The notes under the pieces: model-generated
What the model was told of the DNA's origin: nothing
What the model saw: only the letters and a program-made list of their open reading frames with translations
Database searches by the model: none
Shown here: positions 1 through 6,148 of the stretch, one piece after another
Layout of the letters: each line of letters opens with the position of its first letter
How positions within the stretch are numbered: the stretch's first letter is position 1
Translations under genes and position numbers: made by a program
Assembly (NCBI GenBank): GCA_934215995.1
Contig: CAKQBC010000151.1
Span: 1 to 6,148, forward strand
DNA: 6,148 bases
Source of the DNA: an uncultured Bacillus sp.
GTDB taxonomy: Bacteria > Bacillota > Bacilli > Bacillales > DSM-1321
Reading direction: 5' to 3'

Positions 1-339
1 GTCCACAGTACAGCGGTTGTAAGGATTGAGGTCTTCTTTATTGCCGGCTACACTGTCCTGATGGGCACTACCGCCCTTACACATTTGTACGTCGCTTGTA
101 CCGGTATGGCTAAACTGGCAAAAAAACATAACCATCGATTTTTTGTACCGTTCTCTATCGGTGCAATATATATCTTCGGCGTACTTTTGCATCGTTTTGC
201 CGGGAAATCTGCTTCTACTGTCTTCAATTACACAGAGTATGTATACTCTTATGTTCTTTTGCTGATTCCCGCATTGATAGCGGTCATTTTGCTAGTTAAA
301 AGGATTAAGAAAAAAGGCGGGACTTCAGATGAAACGTAG
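1..339 (+). CDS. GerAB-type spore germination permease, C-terminal part (5' truncated by window edge)
   Basis: This is the last 112 codons of a B subunit of a GerA-type nutrient germinant receptor. These are inner spore membrane proteins of the APC transporter superfamily that take part in sensing germinants. The frame is open from base 1, so the ATG at 61 is internal and not the start; it ends at TAG 337-339. Three hydrophobic segments are visible at about residues 9-33, 47-66 and 80-99 of the visible part, fitting the last three helices of a roughly ten-helix permease. They are followed by a basic tail (KRIKKK) typical of a cytoplasmic C terminus. The opening R-I-E-V-F-F segment resembles the R-x-E-x-x-F stretch of this family. 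The next gene overlaps by 11 nt and encodes the C subunit, giving the standard A-B-C order and supporting the call. Which paralogue (GerA, GerB, GerK or Ynd type) cannot be told from this fragment. Confidence 0.9.
   Translation, partial: VHSTAVVRIEVFFIAGYTVLMGTTALTHLYVACTGMAKLAKKHNHRFFVPFSIGAIYIFGVLLHRFAGKSASTVFNYTEYVYSYVLLLIPALIAVILLVKRIKKKGGTSDET
314..320 (+). promoter_or_regulatory. Ribosome binding site of the gerAC-type gene, inside the upstream gene
   Basis: AAGGCGG matches the AAGGAGG consensus at six of seven bases and lies 8 nt before the ATG at 329. It sits within the last codons of the permease gene, so the two genes are probably translationally coupled. It supports 329 as the start of the lipoprotein. 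Confidence 0.75.
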
Positions 340-1444
340 ATTGCACTTTAATACCATCATTGTGGTCTGTACTTTTTTACTGACAGGCTGCTGGGATGAA
401 AAAATGCTGAAGGACACAAGATTCATTTTGACCGTGAGCTACGATAAGGATAAGGACGGATATATATCCGGCACATATTCGACTCCCAACAGCAATAATT
501 ATCCGAATTCAAGCATTGTTACGACAGTCAAAGGGAAGACCGTCAATAACGTGAGTGAGAAAGTCAATCGAAAAGTTGCTGAAACATTGGATGTTTCAAA
601 AGTCAACATCGTTTTTCTGGCTGAAAAGCTCGTCAAAGAAGATGGTCTTTATCCCTATCTGGATGTGTTCATCCGCAGGCCCAATAACCCGATCAACCCT
701 TATTTAGTCATCACTGAAGGGAAGGCGGATGGGTATGTGAAAGACCCGATTCCTAATGAAGGAATCCCATCTATCTATTACCGTGGCTTAATAGAGTCCG
801 AAATAGACAAAGGGCTATATACAAATATGAATATATTCCAAGCTTCAAGGATTTTCGATGACAGCCGCGCGGACATAGTCGTTCCCTACATGAAGAAATC
901 AAAATCAGACAATACGCCCGTTGTTGGCGGTCTTGCCCTGTTTGACACAGATAAATTCAGCGGAGAGATTCTTAATCCGAATGAAAGCATCCTCTTTAAT
1001 CTGCTTGCAGGCAATAAAGCGAAAATAAATCCCCTAATGTATAAAAAACTATGGGATGATCAGGACCCAACGATCGAAGATTATGCCTCTTTTTCCGTAT
1101 TGAGGAACAAGAAAAAGATGAAGCTGGATGTTAAGAATGGGAAAGTAAAAGGAACCATCCATATGAAATTGGCGATTGAAGTGATTGAATATCCAATAGG
1201 GGATGTCGTGGATCAGGAGAAAAAGATCGAGGAAAAGTTATCTAAAGTACTTACAAAAGACGCCAATGAAGTCATCAAGAAATTGCAGAAAGCAAACTGC
1301 GACGGCCTGTCCATCGGGTTAAGACTACATTCCTTCCACTACAACGAATATAAAAAAATGAAATGGAAAGAGACAGATTACAAAAATGCCGACATTAAAG
1401 CGAATGTTGAGGTAGAAATATTGAAGCACGGTTTGGTTGAATAA
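329..1444 (+). CDS. Ger(x)C family spore germination lipoprotein (GerAC-type germinant receptor subunit C)
   Basis: This encodes a complete 371-residue C subunit of a GerA-type nutrient receptor, close to the usual 370-400 residues. The N terminus is a lipoprotein signal: basic MKRR, a hydrophobic stretch to about residue 18, then lipobox L-T-G-C with the lipidated Cys at 21. The following W-D (GCWD) is the family hallmark. The mature protein should be anchored on the outer face of the inner spore membrane. Family-like landmarks are K-V-N-I-V-F-L-A-E (91-99) and Y-P-Y-L-D-V-F-I-R-R-P (108-118) in the N-terminal region. Also present are P-V-V-G-G-L-A-L-F (197-205) and a C-terminal domain ending in N-A-D-I-K-A-N-V-E-V-E-I (353-364). 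ATG 329 is chosen because it gives the signal peptide directly and has a good ribosome site. The gene overlaps the permease gene by 11 nt, so it is the downstream member of a ger operon. Such operons are normally read by sigma-G in the forespore, but no promoter lies in this window. The paralogue is not assigned. Confidence 0.94.
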   Translation: MKRRLHFNTIIVVCTFLLTGCWDEKMLKDTRFILTVSYDKDKDGYISGTYSTPNSNNYPNSSIVTTVKGKTVNNVSEKVNRKVAETLDVSKVNIVFLAEKLVKEDGLYPYLDVFIRRPNNPINPYLVITEGKADGYVKDPIPNEGIPSIYYRGLIESEIDKGLYTNMNIFQASRIFDDSRADIVVPYMKKSKSDNTPVVGGLALFDTDKFSGEILNPNESILFNLLAGNKAKINPLMYKKLWDDQDPTIEDYASFSVLRNKKKMKLDVKNGKVKGTIHMKLAIEVIEYPIGDVVDQEKKIEEKLSKVLTKDANEVIKKLQKANCDGLSIGLRLHSFHYNEYKKMKWKETDYKNADIKANVEVEILKHGLVE

Positions 1445-1551
1445 CTATAGCCAGCATCATGTGTGTACCAGCAATACCGCTTCCTCGTTCATCTTTGATG
1501 TTCCCTTATTCCATTAGGGTAGACACTAGAAAATACAGGAGCTGGATAAAA

Positions 1552-1592
1552 CAAAAGCCAAGCACGCTGACATATAAGCTGCTTGGCTTTTG
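1552..1592. terminator. Bidirectional rho-independent terminator between convergent ger and mutSL operons
   Basis: A perfect 13-bp inverted repeat (1552-1564 with 1580-1592, arm CAAAAGCCAAGCA) encloses a 15-nt loop. On the minus strand the GC-rich stem runs into TTTTGTTTTAT, a good U-tract, 43 nt past the mutL stop. On the plus strand the stem runs into TTTTGCTATT, a shorter U-tract, about 107 nt past the stop of the germination lipoprotein gene. It therefore probably ends both transcripts, with the stronger signal for mutSL. The rest of the 1445-1634 gap holds nothing I can name. An open frame (1459-1740) runs through this hairpin but resembles no protein I know. Confidence 0.85.
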
Positions 1593-1634
1593 CTATTGGA
1601 CCGATGCAACCGAACAATTCCAAAACCATTCTGT

Positions 1635-3575
1635 TTACATGATTCTCTTGAACATCTTCTCTATATCGTACGTTGAAAAATGGATGATGATCGGCCTTCC
1701 GTGCGGGCATGTGAAAGGGTCTGAGCTGTTGCGCAATTGATCCAGCAAGGATGTGATTTCATCATACCGCAAATAATGGTTCGCCTTTATGGATGCTTTG
1801 CAGCTCATTAGGATCGCCGCTTCCTCCCTTAGCTTCTTCACATCCACTTTTTTCATTTCAAGCAATTGGCCGATCAATTCCTCGGTCAGTTCCTGTTCGA
1901 ATCCGCGCGGGAACCAGGCTGGGTGCGCACGTATGATGAATGCATTATGGCCGAAATCCTCCAAGTAGATGCCGACTTCCTGCAGCAGCTCCCTGTTTTC
2001 ATCCAGCTTGATGTATTCATCAGTTGAATATTGAAGAGTTATCGGAACAAGCAGTTCTTGCAGATCCTTCCCGACATCCCCGACCTTTTCGCGGAAATAT
2101 TCATACTTGATCCGTTCCTGAGCAGCATGCTGGTCGATCATATACAGACCCTTTTCATTCTGGGCCATAATATATGTTCCATGAAGCTGGCCGATCGGAT
2201 AAAGAGGCGGAATCCTGGATGATGCAGTTTCCGTGATTTCCTGAACCTCTTCCTCCTCCACCCTGTCTTCCATTTCCGTTTCTTCCTCGAAAACCGGCTC
2301 AACAGGCGGGATGTCCCGCTTATCTGTTTGCATGCTGGATGGTCCGCTTGTGATTTGGCGTTCGATTTTATTGATGTCCTCTTTAACAACCGTTACAGTT
2401 TCCCGTACTGGCATAGGGATAGGCTTTTCCGCTCGTTCCACAGCCGGTTCCCTGATGATTTCATTAATGGCTTGAATGGCTTTTTGTTCCTTGGCGTACG
2501 TAGGTTTATAGCCACTTTCCAATTCAAATGATACTTGTTCTGACTTCGGTTTCGGCACTTTTTTCTTCTCCTGATTAGAGGGAATCAATACTTCTTTCTT
2601 GAATGCCCGGACAATCATCGAGGTGATCATTTCCATCAATTCCTGCTCTTTGCTGAGGCGGACTTCCATTTTGGCTGGATGGACATTGACGTCGACAAGG
2701 ATCGGATCCATTTCGATATCAAGCAGGACGATCGGGTACCTGCCGATAGGCAGCAGCGTATGATACCCTTCTAATATCGCCTTCGTAAGCAGGAAATTCT
2801 TAATATAGCGCCCATTGATCATTAAAGAAATATAATTGCGTGACGCCCTTGTATTCTCAGGGTAGGATATGAAGCCTTTCACCCGGAAATCAAGTGATTC
2901 GCCGTCGACCGGAATCATTTTCTTCGCCAGTCCGAATCCATAGATTGCCGCCAATACAGCCCTGACATCGCCGTTTCCGTTCGTGCGCAGAATTTCTTTC
3001 CCATTATGGGAAAGACGGAAGGATACTTCGGGATGTGACATAGCAAGCCTGTTGACGACATCCGTGATGTTCCCCAATTCCGTATGGATCGTTTTAACAT
3101 ATTTAAGGCGTGCTGGTGTATTATAAAACAGGTCCGAAACAGTAATTTCCGTCCCTTTTCTCGCAGAGCAGGATTGATGGGTGACAGGTTTCCCGCCTTC
3201 AAGAATGACGTGGGTGCCTGCCTCCATGCCTGTCCCTGTTTTTAATTCCAGTTTGGAAACGGAAGCGATACTCGGCAAAGCCTCTCCCCTGAAGCCAAGT
3301 GAACGAATCCTAAACAGGTCATTTTCATCCTTTATTTTGCTTGTTGCATGCCGGCTGAATGCCTTGAGTACATCCTCTTCCTCGATTCCGTCTCCATTAT
3401 CGATAATCCGGATTGTCTGCAGGCCGGCTTCTTCAATTTCTATTTCAATGAAGGTACTGTTGGCGTCGATGCTGTTCTCCACCAATTCCTTAACGACGGA
3501 AGCAGGCCGTTCAACCACTTCGCCGGCTGCGATTCTATTCGATAAGTCATCACTTAGCTGTATGATTTTCCCCAC
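1635..3575 (-). CDS. mutL: DNA mismatch repair endonuclease MutL
   Basis: This encodes complete MutL (646 residues; B. subtilis MutL is similar in length), the ATP-dependent factor recruited by MutS that nicks the new strand. The N-terminal GHKL ATPase domain (about 1-330) shows motif I E-L-V-E-N-S-I-D (30-37, Glu30 the likely catalytic base). It also shows D-N-G-D-G-I (59-64) and G-F-R-G-E-A-L (94-100). A proline- and glutamate-rich linker spans about 340-460. The C-terminal domain has the metal-binding endonuclease motif D-Q-H-A-A-Q-E (481-487) continuing to Glu492. It also has S-C-K (591-593), C-P-H-G-R-P (623-628) and a terminal F-K-R (642-644), all expected of a nuclease-active MutL. Q-E-L-L-V-P (506-511) matches the beta-clamp-binding motif of B. 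subtilis MutL. The start is GTG at 3573-3575: an in-frame TGA lies just upstream (3582-3584), so no earlier start exists, and the N terminus aligns with known MutL proteins. It lies 18 nt downstream of mutS in one operon. No frameshift or missing key residue was seen. Confidence 0.99.
   Translation of the reverse strand: MGKIIQLSDDLSNRIAAGEVVERPASVVKELVENSIDANSTFIEIEIEEAGLQTIRIIDNGDGIEEEDVLKAFSRHATSKIKDENDLFRIRSLGFRGEALPSIASVSKLELKTGTGMEAGTHVILEGGKPVTHQSCSARKGTEITVSDLFYNTPARLKYVKTIHTELGNITDVVNRLAMSHPEVSFRLSHNGKEILRTNGNGDVRAVLAAIYGFGLAKKMIPVDGESLDFRVKGFISYPENTRASRNYISLMINGRYIKNFLLTKAILEGYHTLLPIGRYPIVLLDIEMDPILVDVNVHPAKMEVRLSKEQELMEMITSMIVRAFKKEVLIPSNQEKKKVPKPKSEQVSFELESGYKPTYAKEQKAIQAINEIIREPAVERAEKPIPMPVRETVTVVKEDINKIERQITSGPSSMQTDKRDIPPVEPVFEEETEMEDRVEEEEVQEITETASSRIPPLYPIGQLHGTYIMAQNEKGLYMIDQHAAQERIKYEYFREKVGDVGKDLQELLVPITLQYSTDEYIKLDENRELLQEVGIYLEDFGHNAFIIRAHPAWFPRGFEQELTEELIGQLLEMKKVDVKKLREEAAILMSCKASIKANHYLRYDEITSLLDQLRNSSDPFTCPHGRPIIIHFSTYDIEKMFKRIM
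2043..2060 (-). other. Beta-clamp-binding motif of MutL (QELLVP)
   Basis: These codons read Q-E-L-L-V-P, about 19 residues after the endonuclease motif. B. subtilis MutL has the related Q-E-M-I-V-P at the matching place, where it contacts the sliding clamp that stimulates nicking. Function is inferred by this match. Confidence 0.75.
2115..2135 (-). other. Endonuclease metal-binding motif of MutL (DQHAAQE)
   Basis: These codons read D-Q-H-A-A-Q-E, the core of the DQHA(X)2E(X)4E motif, with the last Glu five residues later (492). MutL proteins with this motif nick DNA themselves, unlike E. coli MutL, which relies on MutH. Confidence 0.9.
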
Positions 3576-3581
3576 ACTGCT

Positions 3582-3589
3582 TCACCTCT
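3582..3589 (-). promoter_or_regulatory. Ribosome binding site of mutL, deciding its GTG start
   Basis: On the minus strand AGAGGTGA lies 6 nt before the GTG at 3575. Its final TGA is an in-frame stop for the mutL frame, so translation cannot begin further upstream. The site fills most of the 18-nt mutS-mutL gap. Confidence 0.8.
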
Positions 3590-3593
3590 TTTT

Positions 3594-6148
3594 TTACGCT
3601 TTTGCTTTCTTTTGCAATTCATATAATGTATTCATCGCTTCAAGCGGCGTCATTTCCAGTATATTGATTTCTTTAAGCTTCTGTATACACTTCTTCTCGG
3701 CACTCGTCAGCTTTTCATCCTGCCCTGGAGCAACCTCGCTGAAGAAGGATAGCTGGGCCTTTTCATAAACTGGAACGAGCGGTTCCTGTACATTCTTCGG
3801 CTCCTTGGCAGAAGACGTGCTTCCCGCTTCGAACTCCTGAAGAAGTTCATTTGCCCGTTCAATTAGTTCTGCCGGCAGCTCAGCAAGCTGGGCGACATGA
3901 ATCCCGTAGCTTTTGTCGGCAGCCCCTTCCTTGATTTTGTGAAGGAATACCACATTTCCATTTTGTTCGATTGCGCTGACATGCACATTTTCCAGGCGGT
4001 CAAGTTTCCGGTCCAATACTGTAAGCTCATGGTAATGTGTTGAAAACAGCGTTTTACAGCCGATTTTCTCATGAATATATTCAATGATGGCCTGTGCAAG
4101 CGCCATCCCGTCATAGGTGGATGTTCCCCTGCCGATTTCATCAAACAGTATAAGGCTGTTCTGGGTTGCATGGGCAATCGCATGTTTCGCTTCAAGCATT
4201 TCAACCATGAATGTACTTTGTCCGGATATTAAATCATCCGCCGCTCCGATTCGTGTGAAAATCTGGTCGAAGATCGGCAGTTCAGCCTCGGAAGCCGGCA
4301 CAAAGCAGCCGATTTGCGCCAGGACAGCCATAAGGGCAATCTGCCTCATGTATGTGCTTTTCCCCGACATATTAGGTCCTGTGATCAGCAGCAATTCCCG
4401 GTCCTGGTCCATCAGGCAATCATTCGGGACATATTGCTGTTTTTGCATAACCTTCTCCACTACCGGATGGCGGCCTTCTTTGATATGGATCCTACGCTCC
4501 AGAGAAAAGACCGGTTTCACGTAATGGCGCTTTTCACTGACAGTCGCAAAGCATTGGAGCGCATCCAATTCGCTGACAGCCTTGGCTAGAGCCTGGAGCC
4601 TCGGGATGTATTCCTTTACATGCTCCCTTATTTCCGTGAATATGCTGTATTCAAGGTCGATCATTTTTTCTTCGGCTTCCAAAATCAGCGTCTCTTTTTC
4701 CTTTAGTTCCGGTGTGATGAAACGTTCAGCGTTCGCAAGCGTCTGTTTTCTATCATATTGCCCTTCTTCCAGAAGATGGAGATTCGCCTTTGTTACCTCT
4801 ATATAGTAGCCGAACACACGATTAAACCCGATTTTCAAGGATTTGATTCCCGTTTTCTCCCTTTCTTCGCTTTCAAGCTTCGCAATCCACGTTTTCCCGT
4901 TTTTGCTGGCGTCACGGTACTGGTCGAGCGCCTCATTATACCCATCCTTGATCATATTCCCTTCCTTCGTCGATACAGGCGGATTTTCCACCAATGCGGA
5001 TTCCAGCAGGTCTGTGACTTCTTCACAAGGATCCAGCTTGCCGATCAATGGACGGACATCGTCTGAATCGATTTCGTCCAATATCGCTGCGATTTTCGGG
5101 ATCTGCATCAGCGATTTCTTCAGGGCGATCAAGTCGCGGGCATTCACATTACCGAAAGCGACCCGGCCGGATAGCCTTTCAAGATCGTATACTTCCCGTA
5201 AGGCTTCCCTCAGTTCTTCCCTCTGGAAATAATGGTTCAGCAGCGCTTCCGTTACATTCTGCCTTTCCATGATTGCCTGCTTGGACAAGAGTGGACGTTC
5301 TACCCATTGCTTCAACAGCCGGCAGCCCATGGCTGTCTTCGTTTCATCAAGAAGCCAAAGAAGCGACCCGTTCTTTCCTTTCGAACGGATTGTTTCCGTA
5401 AGCTCCAGATTCCGCTTGGAATGATGGTCGATCTTCAGGAATTGGTTTGTCTCATAGGTAATCGTTTTCTGAAGATGGTCCATGCTTCTTTTTTGCGTCC
5501 GGAAAATATAATGCATCAGCCGGGCTGTTGCCAGCACAAGCTTTTCCTGGGTTAATCCCGCTATGATCGATTCCATTCTCCCGTCGATGCTTGTCTCATT
5601 TTCATAGGAAAGAATGATCTGCAGCTTTTCTTTCAGCTCCTGCTTCAATTCCTCCGGGAAATCCGAGCCTATCACCGCTTCCTTCGCGGAAAGGGCAGCT
5701 GTTTCATTTATTACTTCATTAAAGGATTCCAGCAGCGTTACCTTGTTTTCACCTGTGGAAATATCGGCGCAGGAAAAACCGAAGGTGCCATCTTCATAAC
5801 GGCTTATGGAAACCATATAATTGTTTTCTTTATCGTCTATGCCGCGGCCTTGCATGACCGTACCGGGAGTGATCAGCTGCACAACTTCGCGTTTCACTAC
5901 ACCTTTAGCGTGCCGCGGGTCTTCAACCTGCTCACAGATTGCGACTTTATATCCTTTTTCTATTAATGTATCAATATAGTTGGCAGCGGAATGATAAGGG
6001 ACTCCGCACATCGGTATCCTCTCATCGCCGCCTGCGTTTTTGCCGGTCAGTGTTATCTCAAGTTCCTGCGATGCTTTAATGGCATCCTCGAAGAACATTT
6101 CGTAAAAATCCCCCAAGCGGAAAAATAAAAAGGCATCCTGATAGTCGG
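3594..6148 (-). CDS. mutS: DNA mismatch repair protein MutS (N-terminal end cut off by window edge)
   Basis: MutS dimers bind mismatches and small loops, then use ATP to become a sliding clamp that recruits MutL. The frame is open to the right edge, giving 850 complete codons. Comparison with B. subtilis MutS (about 858 residues) suggests only about 15-20 N-terminal residues are missing. A TTG at 6114-6116 is an internal Leu, because the ten codons before it ([10 protein letters not shown]) belong to the conserved family sequence. Counting visible residues, the mismatch-reading motif is G-D-F-Y-E (12-16; Phe14 wedge, Glu16). Connector, lever and clamp regions follow to about 570. The ATPase has Walker A G-P-N-M-S-G-K-S (590-597, bases 4356-4379), signature [10 protein letters not shown] (641-650), Walker B L-I-L-F-D-E (665-670, bases 4137-4154) and S-T-H-Y-H-E-L (702-708). 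Near the C terminus Q-L-S-F-F (798-802, bases 3741-3755) matches the beta-clamp-binding motif. This is MutS1, not MutS2, since the mismatch domain is present and there is no Smr domain. It is the gene before mutL in the operon; the promoter is outside the window. Confidence 0.99.
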   Translation of the reverse strand, partial: DYQDAFLFFRLGDFYEMFFEDAIKASQELEITLTGKNAGGDERIPMCGVPYHSAANYIDTLIEKGYKVAICEQVEDPRHAKGVVKREVVQLITPGTVMQGRGIDDKENNYMVSISRYEDGTFGFSCADISTGENKVTLLESFNEVINETAALSAKEAVIGSDFPEELKQELKEKLQIILSYENETSIDGRMESIIAGLTQEKLVLATARLMHYIFRTQKRSMDHLQKTITYETNQFLKIDHHSKRNLELTETIRSKGKNGSLLWLLDETKTAMGCRLLKQWVERPLLSKQAIMERQNVTEALLNHYFQREELREALREVYDLERLSGRVAFGNVNARDLIALKKSLMQIPKIAAILDEIDSDDVRPLIGKLDPCEEVTDLLESALVENPPVSTKEGNMIKDGYNEALDQYRDASKNGKTWIAKLESEEREKTGIKSLKIGFNRVFGYYIEVTKANLHLLEEGQYDRKQTLANAERFITPELKEKETLILEAEEKMIDLEYSIFTEIREHVKEYIPRLQALAKAVSELDALQCFATVSEKRHYVKPVFSLERRIHIKEGRHPVVEKVMQKQQYVPNDCLMDQDRELLLITGPNMSGKSTYMRQIALMAVLAQIGCFVPASEAELPIFDQIFTRIGAADDLISGQSTFMVEMLEAKHAIAHATQNSLILFDEIGRGTSTYDGMALAQAIIEYIHEKIGCKTLFSTHYHELTVLDRKLDRLENVHVSAIEQNGNVVFLHKIKEGAADKSYGIHVAQLAELPAELIERANELLQEFEAGSTSSAKEPKNVQEPLVPVYEKAQLSFFSEVAPGQDEKLTSAEKKCIQKLKEINILEMTPLEAMNTLYELQKKAKA
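3741..3755 (-). other. Beta-clamp-binding motif of MutS (QLSFF)
   Basis: These codons read Q-L-S-F-F, the short peptide by which B. subtilis MutS docks on the DnaN sliding clamp. It sits in a less conserved tail after the ATPase domain, where such a peptide would be accessible. Function is inferred from the family. Confidence 0.8.

Noticed and set aside
61..63. ATG as the start of a small 92-residue membrane protein
   Set aside because: The same frame is open from base 1 with permease-like residues before it, so this is the tail of a larger GerAB-type gene.
1503..1519. Small palindrome CCCT...AGGG after the germination lipoprotein gene
   Set aside because: Only 4 bp of contiguous stem and no following T-run, so it is too weak to call a terminator or operator.
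1459..1740. Plus-strand open frame of 93 codons after the germination lipoprotein gene
   Set aside because: It runs through the terminator hairpin and into the antisense of the conserved mutL 3' end, has no clear ribosome site, and its protein resembles nothing known.
3181..3768. Plus-strand open frame of 195 codons opposite the start of mutL and the end of mutS
   Set aside because: It is fully antisense to two strongly conserved genes, and its serine-rich composition is typical of a reverse-strand shadow.
4117..5272. Several overlapping plus-strand open frames (up to 135 codons) opposite mutS
   Set aside because: They overlap one another in different frames, lie antisense to conserved MutS domains, and show no recognisable domain.
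6114..6116. TTG as a possible mutS start
   Set aside because: The frame continues upstream to the window edge with conserved MutS residues (D-A-F-L-F-F-R), so this codon is an internal leucine.

Overview
The window looks like the chromosome of an endospore-forming Bacillaceae species (Bacillus/Peribacillus-like). It pairs a GerA-type spore germinant-receptor operon with mutS-mutL genes whose proteins closely resemble, from memory, those of Bacillus subtilis. Shine-Dalgarno sites are strong and Firmicute-like. Base composition is moderate: lines sampled by eye are about 40% G+C on the left and about 50-60% on the right.

Layout: (1) On the plus strand, 1-339 is the 3' end of a GerAB-type germinant-receptor permease gene. 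It overlaps by 11 nt a complete gerAC-type lipoprotein gene (329-1444). The GerAA-type subunit gene would be expected upstream, outside the window. (2) A 190-bp gap (1445-1634) holds a perfect 13-bp inverted repeat that reads as a bidirectional terminator between convergent operons. (3) On the minus strand, mutS (entering from the right edge, 6148 to 3594, 5' end missing) and mutL (3575-1635, complete, GTG start) form a tight operon with an 18-nt gap that holds the mutL ribosome binding site.

How the genes work together: the B- and C-type proteins are two membrane-associated subunits of a nutrient receptor that triggers spore germination. MutS recognises mismatches and recruits MutL. This MutL carries the DQHA(X)2E(X)4E endonuclease motif and both proteins carry beta-clamp-binding motifs, which is the MutH-independent, clamp-directed repair arrangement known from B. 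subtilis. The two operons have no evident functional link and simply meet tail to tail.

I found no mobile element, RNA gene, CRISPR array or undescribed system. No coding gap above 300 bp exists. The other open frames are antisense or off-frame shadows of mutS and mutL.
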